From: Serpens sp035497915
Lineage (GTDB): Bacteria; Pseudomonadota; Gammaproteobacteria; Pseudomonadales; Pseudomonadaceae
Assembly (NCBI RefSeq): GCF_035497915.1
Contig: NZ_DATJCS010000011.1
Coordinates: 1-64,000, forward strand
Direction of reading: 5' to 3'
DNA length: 64,000 bases
This document shows, one piece after another, positions 16,503 through 25,642 of this stretch. Each line of letters starts with the position of its first letter. The stretch's first letter is position 1. The translations under genes were made by a program, and so were the position numbers. Below the pieces are notes generated by a model. It saw nothing but the letters and a program-made list of their open reading frames with translations, was not told the DNA's origin and did not search any database.

Positions 16503-17354
16503 ATGCGTACGTTCCGGCTGGTAATCGCCTGCCCTGATCGCGTCGGTATCGTCGCCAAGGTCAGTAATTTCCTGGCGACCTATAACGGCTGGATTACCGA
16601 GGCCAGTCATCACTCGGATCATCACAGCGGCTGGTTCTTCATGCGCCACGAGATCCGCGCCGACTCGCTGCCCTTCGATCTGGACGGCTTCCGTCAGGCC
16701 TTCGCGCCCATCGCCCGCGAGTTTTCCATGGAATGGCGCATCGCCGATTCCGCGCAGAAGCGTCGCGTGGTGCTGATGGCCAGTCGAGAATCCCATTGCC
16801 TGGCCGACCTGCTGCACCGCTGGCGCAGCGACGAGCTGGATTGCGAGATTCCCTGCGTGATTTCCAACCACGACGACCTGCGCAGCATGGTCGAGTGGCA
16901 TGGCATTCCCTTCCACCATGTGCCGGTCGATCCGGCCAACAAGCAGCCGGCCTTCGAGCAGGTGTCGGCGCTGATCGATGAGTACAGCGCCGACACCGTG
17001 GTGCTGGCCCGCTACATGCAGATCCTGCCGCCGGACCTGTGCCAGCGTTACCGCCACCAGGTGATCAACATCCACCACAGCTTCCTGCCCTCGTTCGTCG
17101 GCGCCAAGCCGTACCACCAGGCCTCGCTGCGCGGCGTGAAGCTGATCGGCGCCACCTGCCACTACGTCACCGAGGAACTGGATGCCGGCCCGATCATCGA
17201 GCAGGGCGTGGAGCGCGTAACGCACCGCGACAGCATCGAGACCATGGTGCGCCTGGGCAAGGATGTGGAGAAGCTGGTGCTGGCGCGCGGCCTGCGCTTC
17301 CACCTGGAGGACCGCGTGCTGGTCCACGACAACAAGACCGTGGTGTTCGATTGA
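16503..17354 (+). CDS. purU: Formyltetrahydrofolate deformylase PurU
   Basis: PurU hydrolyses 10-formyl-THF to THF and formate, balancing one-carbon pools and feeding formate to PurT. The 283-residue protein has an N-terminal ACT domain (MRTFRLVIACPDRVGIVAKV to about residue 85) and a C-terminal formyltransferase-like domain. The latter contains PCVISNHDDLRSMVEWHGIPF, VLARYMQILPPDLC, the catalytic NIHHSFLPSFVGAKPYHQA with the key Asn/His, and ATCHYVTEELDAGPIIEQ with the catalytic Asp. The ATG at 16503 gives the family start. The stop overlaps a possible small TTG-started ORF. Confidence 0.95.
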   Translation: MRTFRLVIACPDRVGIVAKVSNFLATYNGWITEASHHSDHHSGWFFMRHEIRADSLPFDLDGFRQAFAPIAREFSMEWRIADSAQKRRVVLMASRESHCLADLLHRWRSDELDCEIPCVISNHDDLRSMVEWHGIPFHHVPVDPANKQPAFEQVSALIDEYSADTVVLARYMQILPPDLCQRYRHQVINIHHSFLPSFVGAKPYHQASLRGVKLIGATCHYVTEELDAGPIIEQGVERVTHRDSIETMVRLGKDVEKLVLARGLRFHLEDRVLVHDNKTVVFD

Positions 17355-17560
17355 GCGATCCGTTCGAGCGTGCCGCCGCCAGCGCGCCGCCGACCCTCGG
17401 CGAGGGCTGCCTGCGCCGTTTCGATCCCGAGCACATGGGCGAGGAGCTGGGTGCCGAATTCGGCGCCGCCGCCGCGCTGTGGGCCGAGTGGCGGCAGGCG
17501 GCCGAATCCGCAGAGGACCATCGGTCACGAGACGGCGTCCCGCCGGCCTCGCTGGACTAA
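17351..17560 (+). CDS. Possible small ORF overlapping the purU stop
   Basis: A TTG at 17351 overlaps the purU TGA (TTGA) and opens a 69-residue frame with an acidic, Ala-rich product (SDPFERAAASAPPTLGEGCL, later DPEHMGEELG). I recognise no family, no membrane segment and no ribosome site of its own, but the overlap would allow coupled translation. The frame may be open by chance in GC-rich sequence. Confidence 0.3.
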   Translation: MSDPFERAAASAPPTLGEGCLRRFDPEHMGEELGAEFGAAAALWAEWRQAAESAEDHRSRDGVPPASLD

Positions 17561-17598
17561 GGTTTTCAGGGCTGTACTGGCACCCAGAGGAAGCTGCC

Positions 17599-17832
17599 AT
17601 GAAGCCTGGCAACGCACGGGGCCTGTTCCTCGTGTGTGCACTGGGCGTGGCCTCGGCGGCGGCGGCCGCCTGGCACGAACCGGGATCGGGGGTTGTGCGT
17701 GGAGCCAGCAAGGGAATGCAGCAATGCCCGATGCCGCCCAATACGCGCGCGAAAATGGCCCAGGTTGAACCGGGAGATGGACTGCTGCTGTTGCTGTTCG
17801 CATTGTCGCAGGGACGCCGGTCGGACGGATAA
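17599..17832 (+). CDS. Small secreted or membrane-anchored protein, unknown
   Basis: The 77-residue product begins with an apparent signal peptide (MKPGNARGLFLVCALGVASA), with a likely cleavage after the Ala run near residue 24. It has a mature part with HEPGSGVVRGASKGMQQCPM and a second hydrophobic patch (GDGLLLLLFALSQG). A GAGGAAG ribosome site is well placed before the ATG, and a clear terminator follows, which supports a real gene. I do not recognise a named family. Confidence 0.55.
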   Translation: MKPGNARGLFLVCALGVASAAAAAWHEPGSGVVRGASKGMQQCPMPPNTRAKMAQVEPGDGLLLLLFALSQGRRSDG

Positions 17833-17871
17833 GACCGGCGGCGACGGAAAGACGAGCCAGTAGCACTCGAG

Positions 17872-17903
17872 AGCCCCGCGGCACTTTGCCGGCGGGGCTT
17901 TTC
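17872..17903 (+). terminator. Intrinsic terminator
   Basis: AGCCCCGC and GCGGGGCT form the stem, followed by TTTTC, about 40 bp after the small secreted-protein ORF. Confidence 0.8.
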
Positions 17904-17946
17904 ATGGGTGGGCCACCCGGCCAGGCAGCGCGTTGGATGTGCTCCC

Positions 17947-18026
17947 TTGTGGGGCCGGCTTTATGCCGGCCCGCACTGCAGCTTCGTGCCCACCGCTGTC
18001 GGCCGGGATAAACCCGGCCCCACAGT
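17947..18026. repeat. REP doublet (REPIN), family A
   Basis: TTGTGGGGCCGGC-TTTAT-GCCGGCC and GGCCGGGATAAACCCGGCC-CCACAG face each other over 80 bp. It lies between the terminator above and the 3' end of the efflux pump gene. Confidence 0.85.
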
Positions 18027-18055
18027 TGTTTCCCCAACCACGGGCTCTCGCAATC

Positions 18056-21000
18056 CTAAACAGGTTCGCCCGCCGGCTCGGTGGCCGGCGCATGCCGGCC
18101 GGCCAGCAGGGTATAGACGCTGGGCAGCACGAACAGGGTGAACAGGGTGCCGATCGTCATGCCGCTGGCGATCACCAGGCCGATGTTGAAGCGGCTCACC
18201 GCACCGGCGCCGCTGGCCAGCAGCAGCGGGATCATGCCGCAGACCATCGCCGCAGTGGTCATCAGCACCGGGCGCAGGCGGATGGACGCCGCTTCCGCCA
18301 CCGCCTGGCGGGCGTCCCAGCCATGCCGCTCGCGCAACTGGTTGGCGAACTCGACGATCAGGATGCCGTGCTTGCTGATCAGGCCGATCAGTGTCACCAG
18401 CCCCACCTGGGTGTAGATGTTCATGCTGGCCAGGCCGAGGAACAGCGGGATCAGCGCGCCGCAGATCGACAGCGGCACCGTCACCAGGATCACCAGCGGA
18501 TCGCGGAAGCTCTCGAACTGCGCGGCCAGCACCAGGAAGATGATCGCCACCGCCAGGGCGAAGGTCACGTACAGGGCGCTGCCTTCCTGGACGAACTGGC
18601 GCGCCGGCCCGGCGTAGTCGAAGGTGTAGCCGCGCGGTGCTTCTTCCCGGGTGATCTGCCGCAGGGTCTCGATGGCCTCGCCCATGCTGACGATCGGCAC
18701 GCCCTGGATGGTGGCCGCGTTGAGCTGCTGGAACTGGACCAGCTGGGTGGGGCGCGCGCGGTGGTAGGTGTGGATCACGGTGGACAGCGGCAGCATCTGG
18801 CCCTGCTCGTTGCGCACGTAGTAGCTGGCCAGCCAGCCCGGATCGGCGCGGAACTCCCGCTCGACCTGGGCGATCACCTTGTAGCTGCGGCCTTCCACGG
18901 TGAAGCGGTTGATCTCGCCCTCGCCGAGCAGGATCGCCAGGGTCTGCCCCAGGCTTTGCATGGACACGCCCATCTGCGCCGCCTTCTGGCGATCGATCTC
19001 TACCACCAGCTCCGGCTTGTCGAAGGCCAGGTTGACGTCCAGGAAGGCGAACTTGCCCGACGCCTCAGCGCGCTTCTTCACCCGTTCGGCCACATCCAGC
19101 AGCAGCTCGTAGTCGTTGGCGGTGTTGATGATGAACTGGAAGGGCAGGCCCTCGCCGGTGCCGGGCAGCGAGGGCAGGTTGAAGCCGAAGACCTGCAGGC
19201 CGGGTATGGCGTTGAGGCGTACCTGCACTTCAGGCAGCAGTTCCATCTGCGTGCGCTGCCGTTCGTCCCAGGGCTTGAGCAGGAAACCGCCGATGCCGCT
19301 CTGCACGCCGTCGAAGCCGTTGATCTGGAAGGCCGAGTAGTACTCGGGGAAGTCCTGGAAGATCGGCTGGAAGGCTTCCGTGTACTTGTTCAGGTAGTCG
19401 AGGTTGGTGGCCTGCGGCGCGCTGGACATCATGAAGATCACCCCCTGGTCCTCGTCGGGCGCCAGTTCGCTCTGGGTGAACATCAGCAGCGCCGGAATCA
19501 GCGCCAGGATCAGTGCGGCGAACACCAGCACCACCGGGCGGCTGTCCAGGGTGGAAGCCAGCGTGCGCCGGTAGCGGTTCTTCAGGCCTTCGAACAGCCG
19601 GTCGATGCGCTGGGCCAGTCCGGACGAGGGGCTGTGCGGGCGCAGCAGATGGGCGCACATCATCGGCGAGAGGGTCAGCGCGACGATGCCGGAGATGATC
19701 ACCGCGCCGGCCAGGGTGAAGGCGAATTCCTTGAACAGCACGCCGGTGATGCCGGTCAGCAGGCCGATCGGCGCGTACACCGCCGCCAGCGTGATGGTCA
19801 TCGACACCACCGGCAGGGCGATCTCGCGCGCGCCGAGCAACGCCGCCTGGTAGGGCGTGTGGCCTTCCTCGATATGCCGGTGGATGTTCTCCACCACGAC
19901 GATGGCGTCGTCCACCACCAGACCGATGGCCAGCACCATGGCCAGCAGGGTGAGCAGGTTGATCGAGTAGCCCATCAGCTGCATGAAGAACAGCACGCCG
20001 ATCATCGACAGCGGGATGGTCACCACCGGGATGAGCACCGAGCGCAGCGAGCCGAGGAACAGGAACACCACCAGGATGACAATCAGCACGGCCTCGGCCA
20101 GGGTCTTCACCACCTCGTCGATGGAGGCCTGGATGAAGCGCGTGGCGTCGTAGGCGATCTCCATGCGCAGGCCGGGCGGCAGCTGGGCCTGCAGTTCCGG
20201 CAGCAGGGCGCGCACACCGTCGATCACGTCCAGCGGGTTGGCGCTGGGGGTGCCGTTGATGCCGATGTACACCGAGGGAATGCCGTTGAAGGAGCTGACG
20301 CTGTCATAGCTTTCCGCGCCCATCTCCACCCGCGCCACGTCGCGCAACAGCACCCGGCTGTCACCCTCGGTGCGCAGGGGGATGGCGGCGAAGTCTTCGG
20401 GGGTCTTCAGGTCGGTGTCGGCGTTGAGGCTGGTGACCACGTACTCGCCCTTCACCTCGCCGGCGGTGGACAGGAAGTTGTAGCGGCGCACCGCCTCGGC
20501 CACGTCGCCGGCGGTGAGGCCGTGGGCGGCCAGGCGCACCGGGTCGATCCACAGGCGCATGGCGAACACCTGGTTGCCGAGGATCTCCGCCTCGGCGATA
20601 CCCGGCAGGGTGGACAGCTTGGGTTGCACCACCCGCGACAGGTAATCGGTGATCTGCGGGTTGGACAGCGATTCGCTGAACACGCTGATGTACATCAGCG
20701 CCGTGGAGTCGGCGGCCTGGCGGGCCAGCACCGGGTCCTCGGCCTCCTGCGGCAGGCGGTTCTTCACTTCGTTGGCCTTGGCCAGCAGCTCGGTGAACAG
20801 CCGGTCGCCATCGCTGCCGATGCGCGCATAGATGGAAATCACCGAAACGTTCTGGCGGCTCACCGAGGTCATGTAGTCGATGCCTTCGGCGCTGGCCAGG
20901 CTCTGCTGCAGCGGCTGGGTGATGTAGCCTTGGATGGTCTCGGCGTTGGCCCCCGGGTAGGCGGTGGTCACGGTGATCAGCACGCTTTCCATCTGCGGAT

Positions 21001-21109
21001 ACTGGCGGATCGACAGGCTCTGGAAGGCCTGCGTGCCGAGCAGCAGGAGCAGCAGGCTGACCACGCTGGCCAGCACCGGGCGGCGGATGAAGGGATCGGT
21101 CAGGGCCAT
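18056..21109 (-). CDS. mexW: RND multidrug efflux transporter, MexW-like
   Basis: This 1017-residue inner-membrane pump is of the HAE-1 RND class. It has an N-terminal first span (FIRRPVLASVVSLLLLLLG), two large periplasmic porter loops, and 12 spans in all. The proton-relay region shows LAIGLVVDDAIVVVENIHRH with the Asp pair in TM4. The C-terminal half mirrors this (GLISKHGILIVEFANQLRE in TM10). It would export drugs with proton influx together with the adjacent fusion protein and an outer-membrane channel encoded elsewhere. The mexW name rests on gene order: in P. aeruginosa mexVW follows the same imelysin/dihaem/DUF1513 cluster. Sequence alone only proves the class. Confidence 0.75.
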   Translation of the reverse strand: MALTDPFIRRPVLASVVSLLLLLLGTQAFQSLSIRQYPQMESVLITVTTAYPGANAETIQGYITQPLQQSLASAEGIDYMTSVSRQNVSVISIYARIGSDGDRLFTELLAKANEVKNRLPQEAEDPVLARQAADSTALMYISVFSESLSNPQITDYLSRVVQPKLSTLPGIAEAEILGNQVFAMRLWIDPVRLAAHGLTAGDVAEAVRRYNFLSTAGEVKGEYVVTSLNADTDLKTPEDFAAIPLRTEGDSRVLLRDVARVEMGAESYDSVSSFNGIPSVYIGINGTPSANPLDVIDGVRALLPELQAQLPPGLRMEIAYDATRFIQASIDEVVKTLAEAVLIVILVVFLFLGSLRSVLIPVVTIPLSMIGVLFFMQLMGYSINLLTLLAMVLAIGLVVDDAIVVVENIHRHIEEGHTPYQAALLGAREIALPVVSMTITLAAVYAPIGLLTGITGVLFKEFAFTLAGAVIISGIVALTLSPMMCAHLLRPHSPSSGLAQRIDRLFEGLKNRYRRTLASTLDSRPVVLVFAALILALIPALLMFTQSELAPDEDQGVIFMMSSAPQATNLDYLNKYTEAFQPIFQDFPEYYSAFQINGFDGVQSGIGGFLLKPWDERQRTQMELLPEVQVRLNAIPGLQVFGFNLPSLPGTGEGLPFQFIINTANDYELLLDVAERVKKRAEASGKFAFLDVNLAFDKPELVVEIDRQKAAQMGVSMQSLGQTLAILLGEGEINRFTVEGRSYKVIAQVEREFRADPGWLASYYVRNEQGQMLPLSTVIHTYHRARPTQLVQFQQLNAATIQGVPIVSMGEAIETLRQITREEAPRGYTFDYAGPARQFVQEGSALYVTFALAVAIIFLVLAAQFESFRDPLVILVTVPLSICGALIPLFLGLASMNIYTQVGLVTLIGLISKHGILIVEFANQLRERHGWDARQAVAEAASIRLRPVLMTTAAMVCGMIPLLLASGAGAVSRFNIGLVIASGMTIGTLFTLFVLPSVYTLLAGRHAPATEPAGEPV

Positions 21110-21116
21110 GGCTGCC

Positions 21117-22223
21117 TCAGGGTGCTGCCGCGCGGGCGGCCGCCGGCGCCAGGGTGACCGGACTGCCGTGGTCCAGCTTGAGCTGGCCGGAGGTGACCAC
21201 CCATTCGCCGGCCTGCAGGCCCTGTTCGATCACCACCAGCCCGTCGCGGCGCTCCCCGGTGCTGACGAAGCGACGTTCCGCCACCTGCCGCTTCTGTTCG
21301 CCCTCGCCGTCCTGCTCGTCGACCACATACAGCGCATTGCCGTACAGGCTGTAGGTCACGGCGGTTTCCGGCACCACGATCTGCTGGCGCTCGCCCGGCA
21401 GCACCACTTCCAGCTGGGCGAACATGCCGGGCAGCAGCCGCTCCTCGGGATTGGCCAGGCGAGCGCGCAACTGCAGGTTGCGGGTGCTGTCGTCCACCCG
21501 GGGGTTGATGGCGATGATCTCGCCCTCGAAACGCTCGTTCGGGTAGGCGGCCACGCGGATCAGCACCCGCTGGCCGACCGCGAGTTGCGGGGTGCGGTTT
21601 TCTGGCAGGGAGAAGTCCACCTCCAGGCTGGACAGGTCCTGCAGGGTGGCGATCGGCGCGCCGGCGGCGAGGAAATCGCCGCGCTCCACCCGGCTCAGGC
21701 CGATGCGCCCGGAGAACGGGGCCAGCACGCGGCGCTTTTCCAGGGTAGCGCGCAGTTGCTCGACGCTGGCCTTGGCTTGTAGCGCCTGGGCGTCCAGGCG
21801 GTCGTACTCGCTGCGGGAAATGGCCTGCCGGCCCACCAGGTTGCGCGCTCGCCCGAGCTCGATATTGGCCAGCGCCAGGGCGGCCTCGGCGGATTTCAGG
21901 CTGGCCTGCTCCACCTCGCTGCTCAGGCGCAACAGCGGCTGGCCGCGTTCCACCCGCTGGCCGGACTGGAACAGCAGCTCGCTGACGGTGCCGGGGATTT
22001 CTGCCGTCAGGTCCACACCCTGCACGGCCTTCAGGCTGCCGATGGCCGGCAGGCGCTGCTGCCAGGCGAGGGCGCGCGCCGGTTCGGCCTCGACGCTGAT
22101 CGGCGGAGGCGGGGCGGAGAACATCTGGACCTGCTGGTAGATCGAGTAGCCCTTGTAGGCAGCCAGTGCCAGGACCACGAGAACCACTGCGGCCAGCATG
22201 AGCAGCATGCGGCGGAGCACCAT
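21117..22223 (-). CDS. mexV: RND efflux periplasmic adaptor, MexV-like
   Basis: The 368-residue membrane fusion protein has an N-terminal signal anchor (MLLMLAAVVLVVLALAAYKG). A barrel-sandwich domain follows (LKAVQGVDLTAEIPGTVSEL and later APFSGRIGLSRVERGDFL), with an alpha-helical hairpin between these halves (about residues 95-155) and a beta-barrel domain. It links the RND pump to a TolC-type channel. The ATG at 22223 is chosen for its AGGAAG ribosome site; an ATG 19 codons upstream is less likely. The pump gene follows seven bases after its stop. No outer-membrane gene is present, as in mexVW. Confidence 0.75.
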   Translation of the reverse strand: MVLRRMLLMLAAVVLVVLALAAYKGYSIYQQVQMFSAPPPPISVEAEPARALAWQQRLPAIGSLKAVQGVDLTAEIPGTVSELLFQSGQRVERGQPLLRLSSEVEQASLKSAEAALALANIELGRARNLVGRQAISRSEYDRLDAQALQAKASVEQLRATLEKRRVLAPFSGRIGLSRVERGDFLAAGAPIATLQDLSSLEVDFSLPENRTPQLAVGQRVLIRVAAYPNERFEGEIIAINPRVDDSTRNLQLRARLANPEERLLPGMFAQLEVVLPGERQQIVVPETAVTYSLYGNALYVVDEQDGEGEQKRQVAERRFVSTGERRDGLVVIEQGLQAGEWVVTSGQLKLDHGSPVTLAPAAARAAAP

Positions 22224-22319
22224 GGGGAACGCTTCCTGCGAAGGTGCATCAACCTTAGACAGCGGATATAGAGGGGTCAAAGCGCGCCGGCGGTTGTTCG
22301 TCGGCGCGCAGGAGGGACG

Positions 22320-23948
22320 TCAGTCGAGGTGGATCTGGCGGGTCACCGTGCCCAGCTCGGCGGAGATTTCCAGCAACTGGCCGGCGGCCTGGTGGGTGCG
22401 CTCCACATGCTGCTGGTTGGCCTTGGCGATGCCGGTGATGTCGGTGAGGCTGTGGGTCATTTCATCGGCCACGGCGGTCTGCTCCTCGGCGGCGGTGGCG
22501 ATCTGCCGGTTCATGTCGCGAATCGCCTCCACTGCCTCGCTGATGCCGCGCAGGATTTCCACCGCGCGGTTCACCTGCTCGACGCCGTCGTCGCTGCTGC
22601 GCTGGCCGCTTTCGATGGCCTGCACGGCGTTGCGTGCGCCGCCCTGCACGGCCTCGATGATCTGCTGGATCTCGGCGGTGGATTCGGCGGTGCGACGCGC
22701 CAGGTTGCGCACCTCGTCGGCCACCACGGCGAAGCCGCGACCCTGCTCGCCGGCGCGCGCCGCCTCGATGGCCGCGTTGAGGGCCAGCAGGTTGGTCTGC
22801 TCGGCGATGCCATGGATCACTTCCAGCACCGCGCCGATACGCGCGCTGTCGTTGGCCAGGCTGTGCACCACGTCGGCGGTGTGGCTGATTTCCTCGCGAA
22901 TGCTGGCGATGCTGCTGACCATCAGGCGCATGGCCTGCTCGCCCTGCTCGCAGGCGCTGTCGGCGGCGTCGGCGGCCTGCGCCGCCTCGGTGGTGTGGCG
23001 GGCGACTTCCTGGGAGGTGGCGGACATTTCCTGCATCGCGGTGGCCACCTGGTCGGTGCGCTCGAACTGCGTGCGGCTGTCGCTGGCCATTTTGCGCGAC
23101 ACCGCCTCCAGGTCGCGGTTGGCGCTGTCCAGCTCCGCGCTGCTGTGCTTGAGCTTCTTGAAGGTCTCGGTGAGGAACTCGCGCAGGCGGTTGGCGGCCT
23201 GGGCCAGACGGCCGAGTTCGTCCTGGCGGCGCACCTCCAGCGGCTGGCCGAGGCGACCCTGGCTGAGGGCGTCGATATGGCCGATCAGGCGGTTGATGGG
23301 CTCGATCAGCTGACGGCGCAACAACAGCTGTCCCAGCACGAAGACCACCACGGCCGACCCCAGCATGAACAGCAGGCCGAAGATCACCGTGTTGCGCGTG
23401 CTGCGTTCCAGCACCGGCACCTGTTCCTGGGTCCGGTCGCGCCAGGCCTCCGTGAGGTTTTCCAGCTGCTCGCTGAATTCCCGATCGATGCCGCGCACGA
23501 CCTTGTCACCGGCCGAGGCGTCGAAGCCGCTGTTGAGGAACGCCTCGCGACCGCGGCGGTAGGCCTCGCCGATGCGCCGGTGTTCCTGTTGCAGTTTCTG
23601 CAGCTGGCCGCGCAGCTCCGTGGTCAGTTGCGGCATGCCCAGCAGATCGCTCATCTGCCGCTGGACCAGCTGCTCCTCCTGCTCGAAGCGGCGCCAGTAG
23701 TTGGCGGCGTCGTCATTGTTGTGGCCGCGCAGCAGCAGGTTTTTCCATTCCTGCACCTGGGTCTTGAAACCGATATCCGCTGCAGCCACCCGCAGGCTGA
23801 TGGTGGCGGGCCCCTCCAGCAGTCGCTGGTAGGCGCGGGCGCTGTCGTTGAGCATCTGGAAGCTGGCGAGGGTGAGCAGCAGCATCAGCAGCAGGCTGCC
23901 ACCCAGCAGGGTGAGCACCTGGCCGCGCAGGGAGCGAGCAAATGGCAT
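22320..23948 (-). CDS. Methyl-accepting chemotaxis protein
   Basis: The 542-residue chemoreceptor has an N-terminal span (VLTLLGGSLLLMLLLTLASF) and a periplasmic helical sensor of about 150 residues. A second span follows near residue 200 (FGLLFMLGSAVVVFVLGQLL), then a HAMP domain and the cytoplasmic signalling domain. The signalling tip shows EQTNLLALNAAIEAARAG and GFAVVADEVRNLARRT, which contact CheA and CheW. The ligand is unknown. It splits the pump genes from the DUF1513 gene. A candidate FliA promoter lies about 80 bp upstream, linking it to the motility regulon. Confidence 0.92.
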   Translation of the reverse strand: MPFARSLRGQVLTLLGGSLLLMLLLTLASFQMLNDSARAYQRLLEGPATISLRVAAADIGFKTQVQEWKNLLLRGHNNDDAANYWRRFEQEEQLVQRQMSDLLGMPQLTTELRGQLQKLQQEHRRIGEAYRRGREAFLNSGFDASAGDKVVRGIDREFSEQLENLTEAWRDRTQEQVPVLERSTRNTVIFGLLFMLGSAVVVFVLGQLLLRRQLIEPINRLIGHIDALSQGRLGQPLEVRRQDELGRLAQAANRLREFLTETFKKLKHSSAELDSANRDLEAVSRKMASDSRTQFERTDQVATAMQEMSATSQEVARHTTEAAQAADAADSACEQGEQAMRLMVSSIASIREEISHTADVVHSLANDSARIGAVLEVIHGIAEQTNLLALNAAIEAARAGEQGRGFAVVADEVRNLARRTAESTAEIQQIIEAVQGGARNAVQAIESGQRSSDDGVEQVNRAVEILRGISEAVEAIRDMNRQIATAAEEQTAVADEMTHSLTDITGIAKANQQHVERTHQAAGQLLEISAELGTVTRQIHLD

Positions 23949-24026
23949 GGCATAGTCCGTTGTGTGAGTACTGGCCTGGATTGTTCCGGATCGTGCGGGG
24001 ATTTTTGTTGTTTGGCCGCGACAACG

Positions 24027-24053
24027 TTTTCGGCGTGCGGCGCGCGAACTTGA
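24027..24053 (-). promoter_or_regulatory. Candidate FliA (sigma-28) promoter of the chemoreceptor
   Basis: On the minus strand, TCAAGTTC-N11-GCCGAAAA matches the flagellar consensus TAAAGTTT-N11-GCCGATAA with three mismatches and exact spacing. It sits about 80 bp before the ATG. The 318-bp gap between this receptor and the divergent small membrane protein holds nothing else that I can identify. Confidence 0.6.
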
Positions 24054-24266
24054 AGGCTTTTCCGAAGGGCGGCAGGCCGCCGGCGCGCCCGAAACTGTGA
24101 TCCGGTCCGCAAAAACCCACCATCCGCGTCACCGTGGCGCTTCACAAATCGGTGCCGGCTGTCGCTTGTCACCTCAGAGGGGCAATCTATCGTCCCGGAC
24201 GCTGGCGCACGCCGGCGCTGGGCGCTTTCATTTCTGCCAAGTCAGCCCCTGCGAGGGATTCGAAAA

Positions 24267-24467
24267 ATGAGACCACTTGTCATGCAGTGGCTGCTGCGTT
24301 CCTTTGACAAGACCGCGATCGTGGCGGCGATTGCGCTGTGCTGCCTGTGGCTGATCGGCCAGCCCGGTCAGCGTGTGCTGATCATGCTCGGCGCGGTGTG
24401 CGCGGCCGGCACGCTCGGCGGGCTGCTGACCCGCCGAGCGATTGCCCGGGGCATCCAGGAGGGCTGA
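24267..24467 (+). CDS. Small two-span membrane protein, unknown
   Basis: The 66-residue product has two hydrophobic segments (IVAAIALCCLWLIG, then VLIMLGAVCAAGTLGGLL) and a basic C-terminus (TRRAIARGIQEG). A GAGGG ribosome site lies before the ATG. It faces the DUF1513 gene tail to tail, 16 bp apart. I do not recognise the family. Confidence 0.5.
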   Translation: MRPLVMQWLLRSFDKTAIVAAIALCCLWLIGQPGQRVLIMLGAVCAAGTLGGLLTRRAIARGIQEG

Positions 24468-24483
24468 TGGTCGCGCCAGGCGG

Positions 24484-25581
24484 TCAGGCCAGGCGCAGGT
24501 GGTTGTCCCACAGGCCGGCCGGCAGTTCCAGGTAGTCGCTGACAATCCGGCTTGCGCGACAGTCGTAATGCCGGCAGCGGCCGATGCCGGCGCTGACCAC
24601 GAAACCGTCGCGCGAGGCGGCCACGCCGGCGCAGTCCGGCAGCGGCGCGTCGAGCAGCAACTCGGCGCTGTCCAGGTCCCAGATATAGAAGCGATTGCCA
24701 CGCGGCGCGGTGACGGCCAGGCGGCGCAGTTCGCTGTGGATAGCCACGCTGGCGGTGTACTGGTGCATCGCCTGGCGCTGCGCCTCGCCCAGCGGGAAGG
24801 GCTGGAACGGCTGGCCGGGACGCTTGATGGCCAGCAGCGGCACCGCGTGTTCGGGATCGCCCTCGTATTGCTGGCCGGTGACCACCGTGCCGTCGCTGGC
24901 CACCGCCATGTGGCGCACGCTGTTCATCGGCTCGGCCAGCTGTTCCTTACTGAGCAGTGTGCCGTCGCGGCGCATGAGCACCAGGCTCGGTTCCATGTTG
25001 TCCAGGTTGAGCATCGCGCGGCTGTCGGCCTCGGTGCGGATGCCGCCGTTGGCGACCGCCAGGGTTTCGCCGTCGGGCATCCACAGCAACTGGTGCGGGC
25101 CGATGCCATGGGTGGGCTGTTCGGCGACGCGCTCCAGTTGGCTGTTTCCCTGCAGGCGATAGACGCCCAGCACGCCGCGGCCCGGGTCAGCGGTGTCGTT
25201 CTCGGTGCTGTAGAACCACTCGCCATCGGCATGGAACACGCCATGGCCGTAGAAGTGCCGCTGTTCGGGGCTGGCCAGGGTCTGCAGCAGCCTGCCGTCG
25301 CGGGTGTCGATCAGGTAGCTCTCGCGGCTCGGCCGCCGGCCGACGAACACCGCCAGCGGCAGGCTGGGGTGCGGCACCACATCGTGGCAGCGCTCATTGA
25401 CCCGCGTGCGGAAGGCCTCGCGACCATCCAGGTAGTAGCCCACGGCGTAGTGGTTGCCGTCGGCGTCGTTGCGCGCCGAGAGCAGCAGCGGGGTGGCCTG
25501 GCGCTGGACCAGCGTCCAGCCGCCGAAGGTGCCGGCGGCGGCCAGCAGGCCGCCAAGGGCGAGGAAGGTGCGGCGTTGCAT
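24484..25581 (-). CDS. DUF1513 domain protein of the imelysin iron cluster
   Basis: This 365-residue exported protein begins with a twin-Arg-like signal (MQRRTFLALGGLLAAAGTFG). It then has repeated blade-like units typical of a beta-propeller, for example HDVVPHPSLPLAVFVGRRP, GHGVFHADGEWFYSTEND and THGIGPHQLLWMPDGETLAVANGG. The last of these is the DUF1513 hallmark. Function is unproven; its steady place next to imelysins and a dihaem protein suggests a periplasmic role in iron handling. The ATG at 25581 gives the signal peptide at the N-terminus. It is the last gene of the cluster, separated from the imelysin gene by a REP doublet. Confidence 0.85.
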   Translation of the reverse strand: MQRRTFLALGGLLAAAGTFGGWTLVQRQATPLLLSARNDADGNHYAVGYYLDGREAFRTRVNERCHDVVPHPSLPLAVFVGRRPSRESYLIDTRDGRLLQTLASPEQRHFYGHGVFHADGEWFYSTENDTADPGRGVLGVYRLQGNSQLERVAEQPTHGIGPHQLLWMPDGETLAVANGGIRTEADSRAMLNLDNMEPSLVLMRRDGTLLSKEQLAEPMNSVRHMAVASDGTVVTGQQYEGDPEHAVPLLAIKRPGQPFQPFPLGEAQRQAMHQYTASVAIHSELRRLAVTAPRGNRFYIWDLDSAELLLDAPLPDCAGVAASRDGFVVSAGIGRCRHYDCRASRIVSDYLELPAGLWDNHLRLA

Positions 25582-25642
25582 GATGGGCAGGAACCCTCGA
25601 TTAAGTGGCGGTACCGCTGCGGAGAAGAGGCCGGCCTTCACC

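Noticed and set aside
17933..21157. A very long open frame on the plus strand, opposite the RND pump gene
   Set aside because: Its product is rich in His, Gln, Arg and Gly with no domain pattern, which is the usual shadow of a GC-rich gene on the other strand. The minus-strand frame encodes a complete RND transporter.
18056..22223. Assignment of the pump to MexAB or MexJK
   Set aside because: There is no outer-membrane gene as in MexAB, and MexJK has a different setting as I recall. The flanking imelysin cluster fits MexVW best, so that name is used with moderate confidence.
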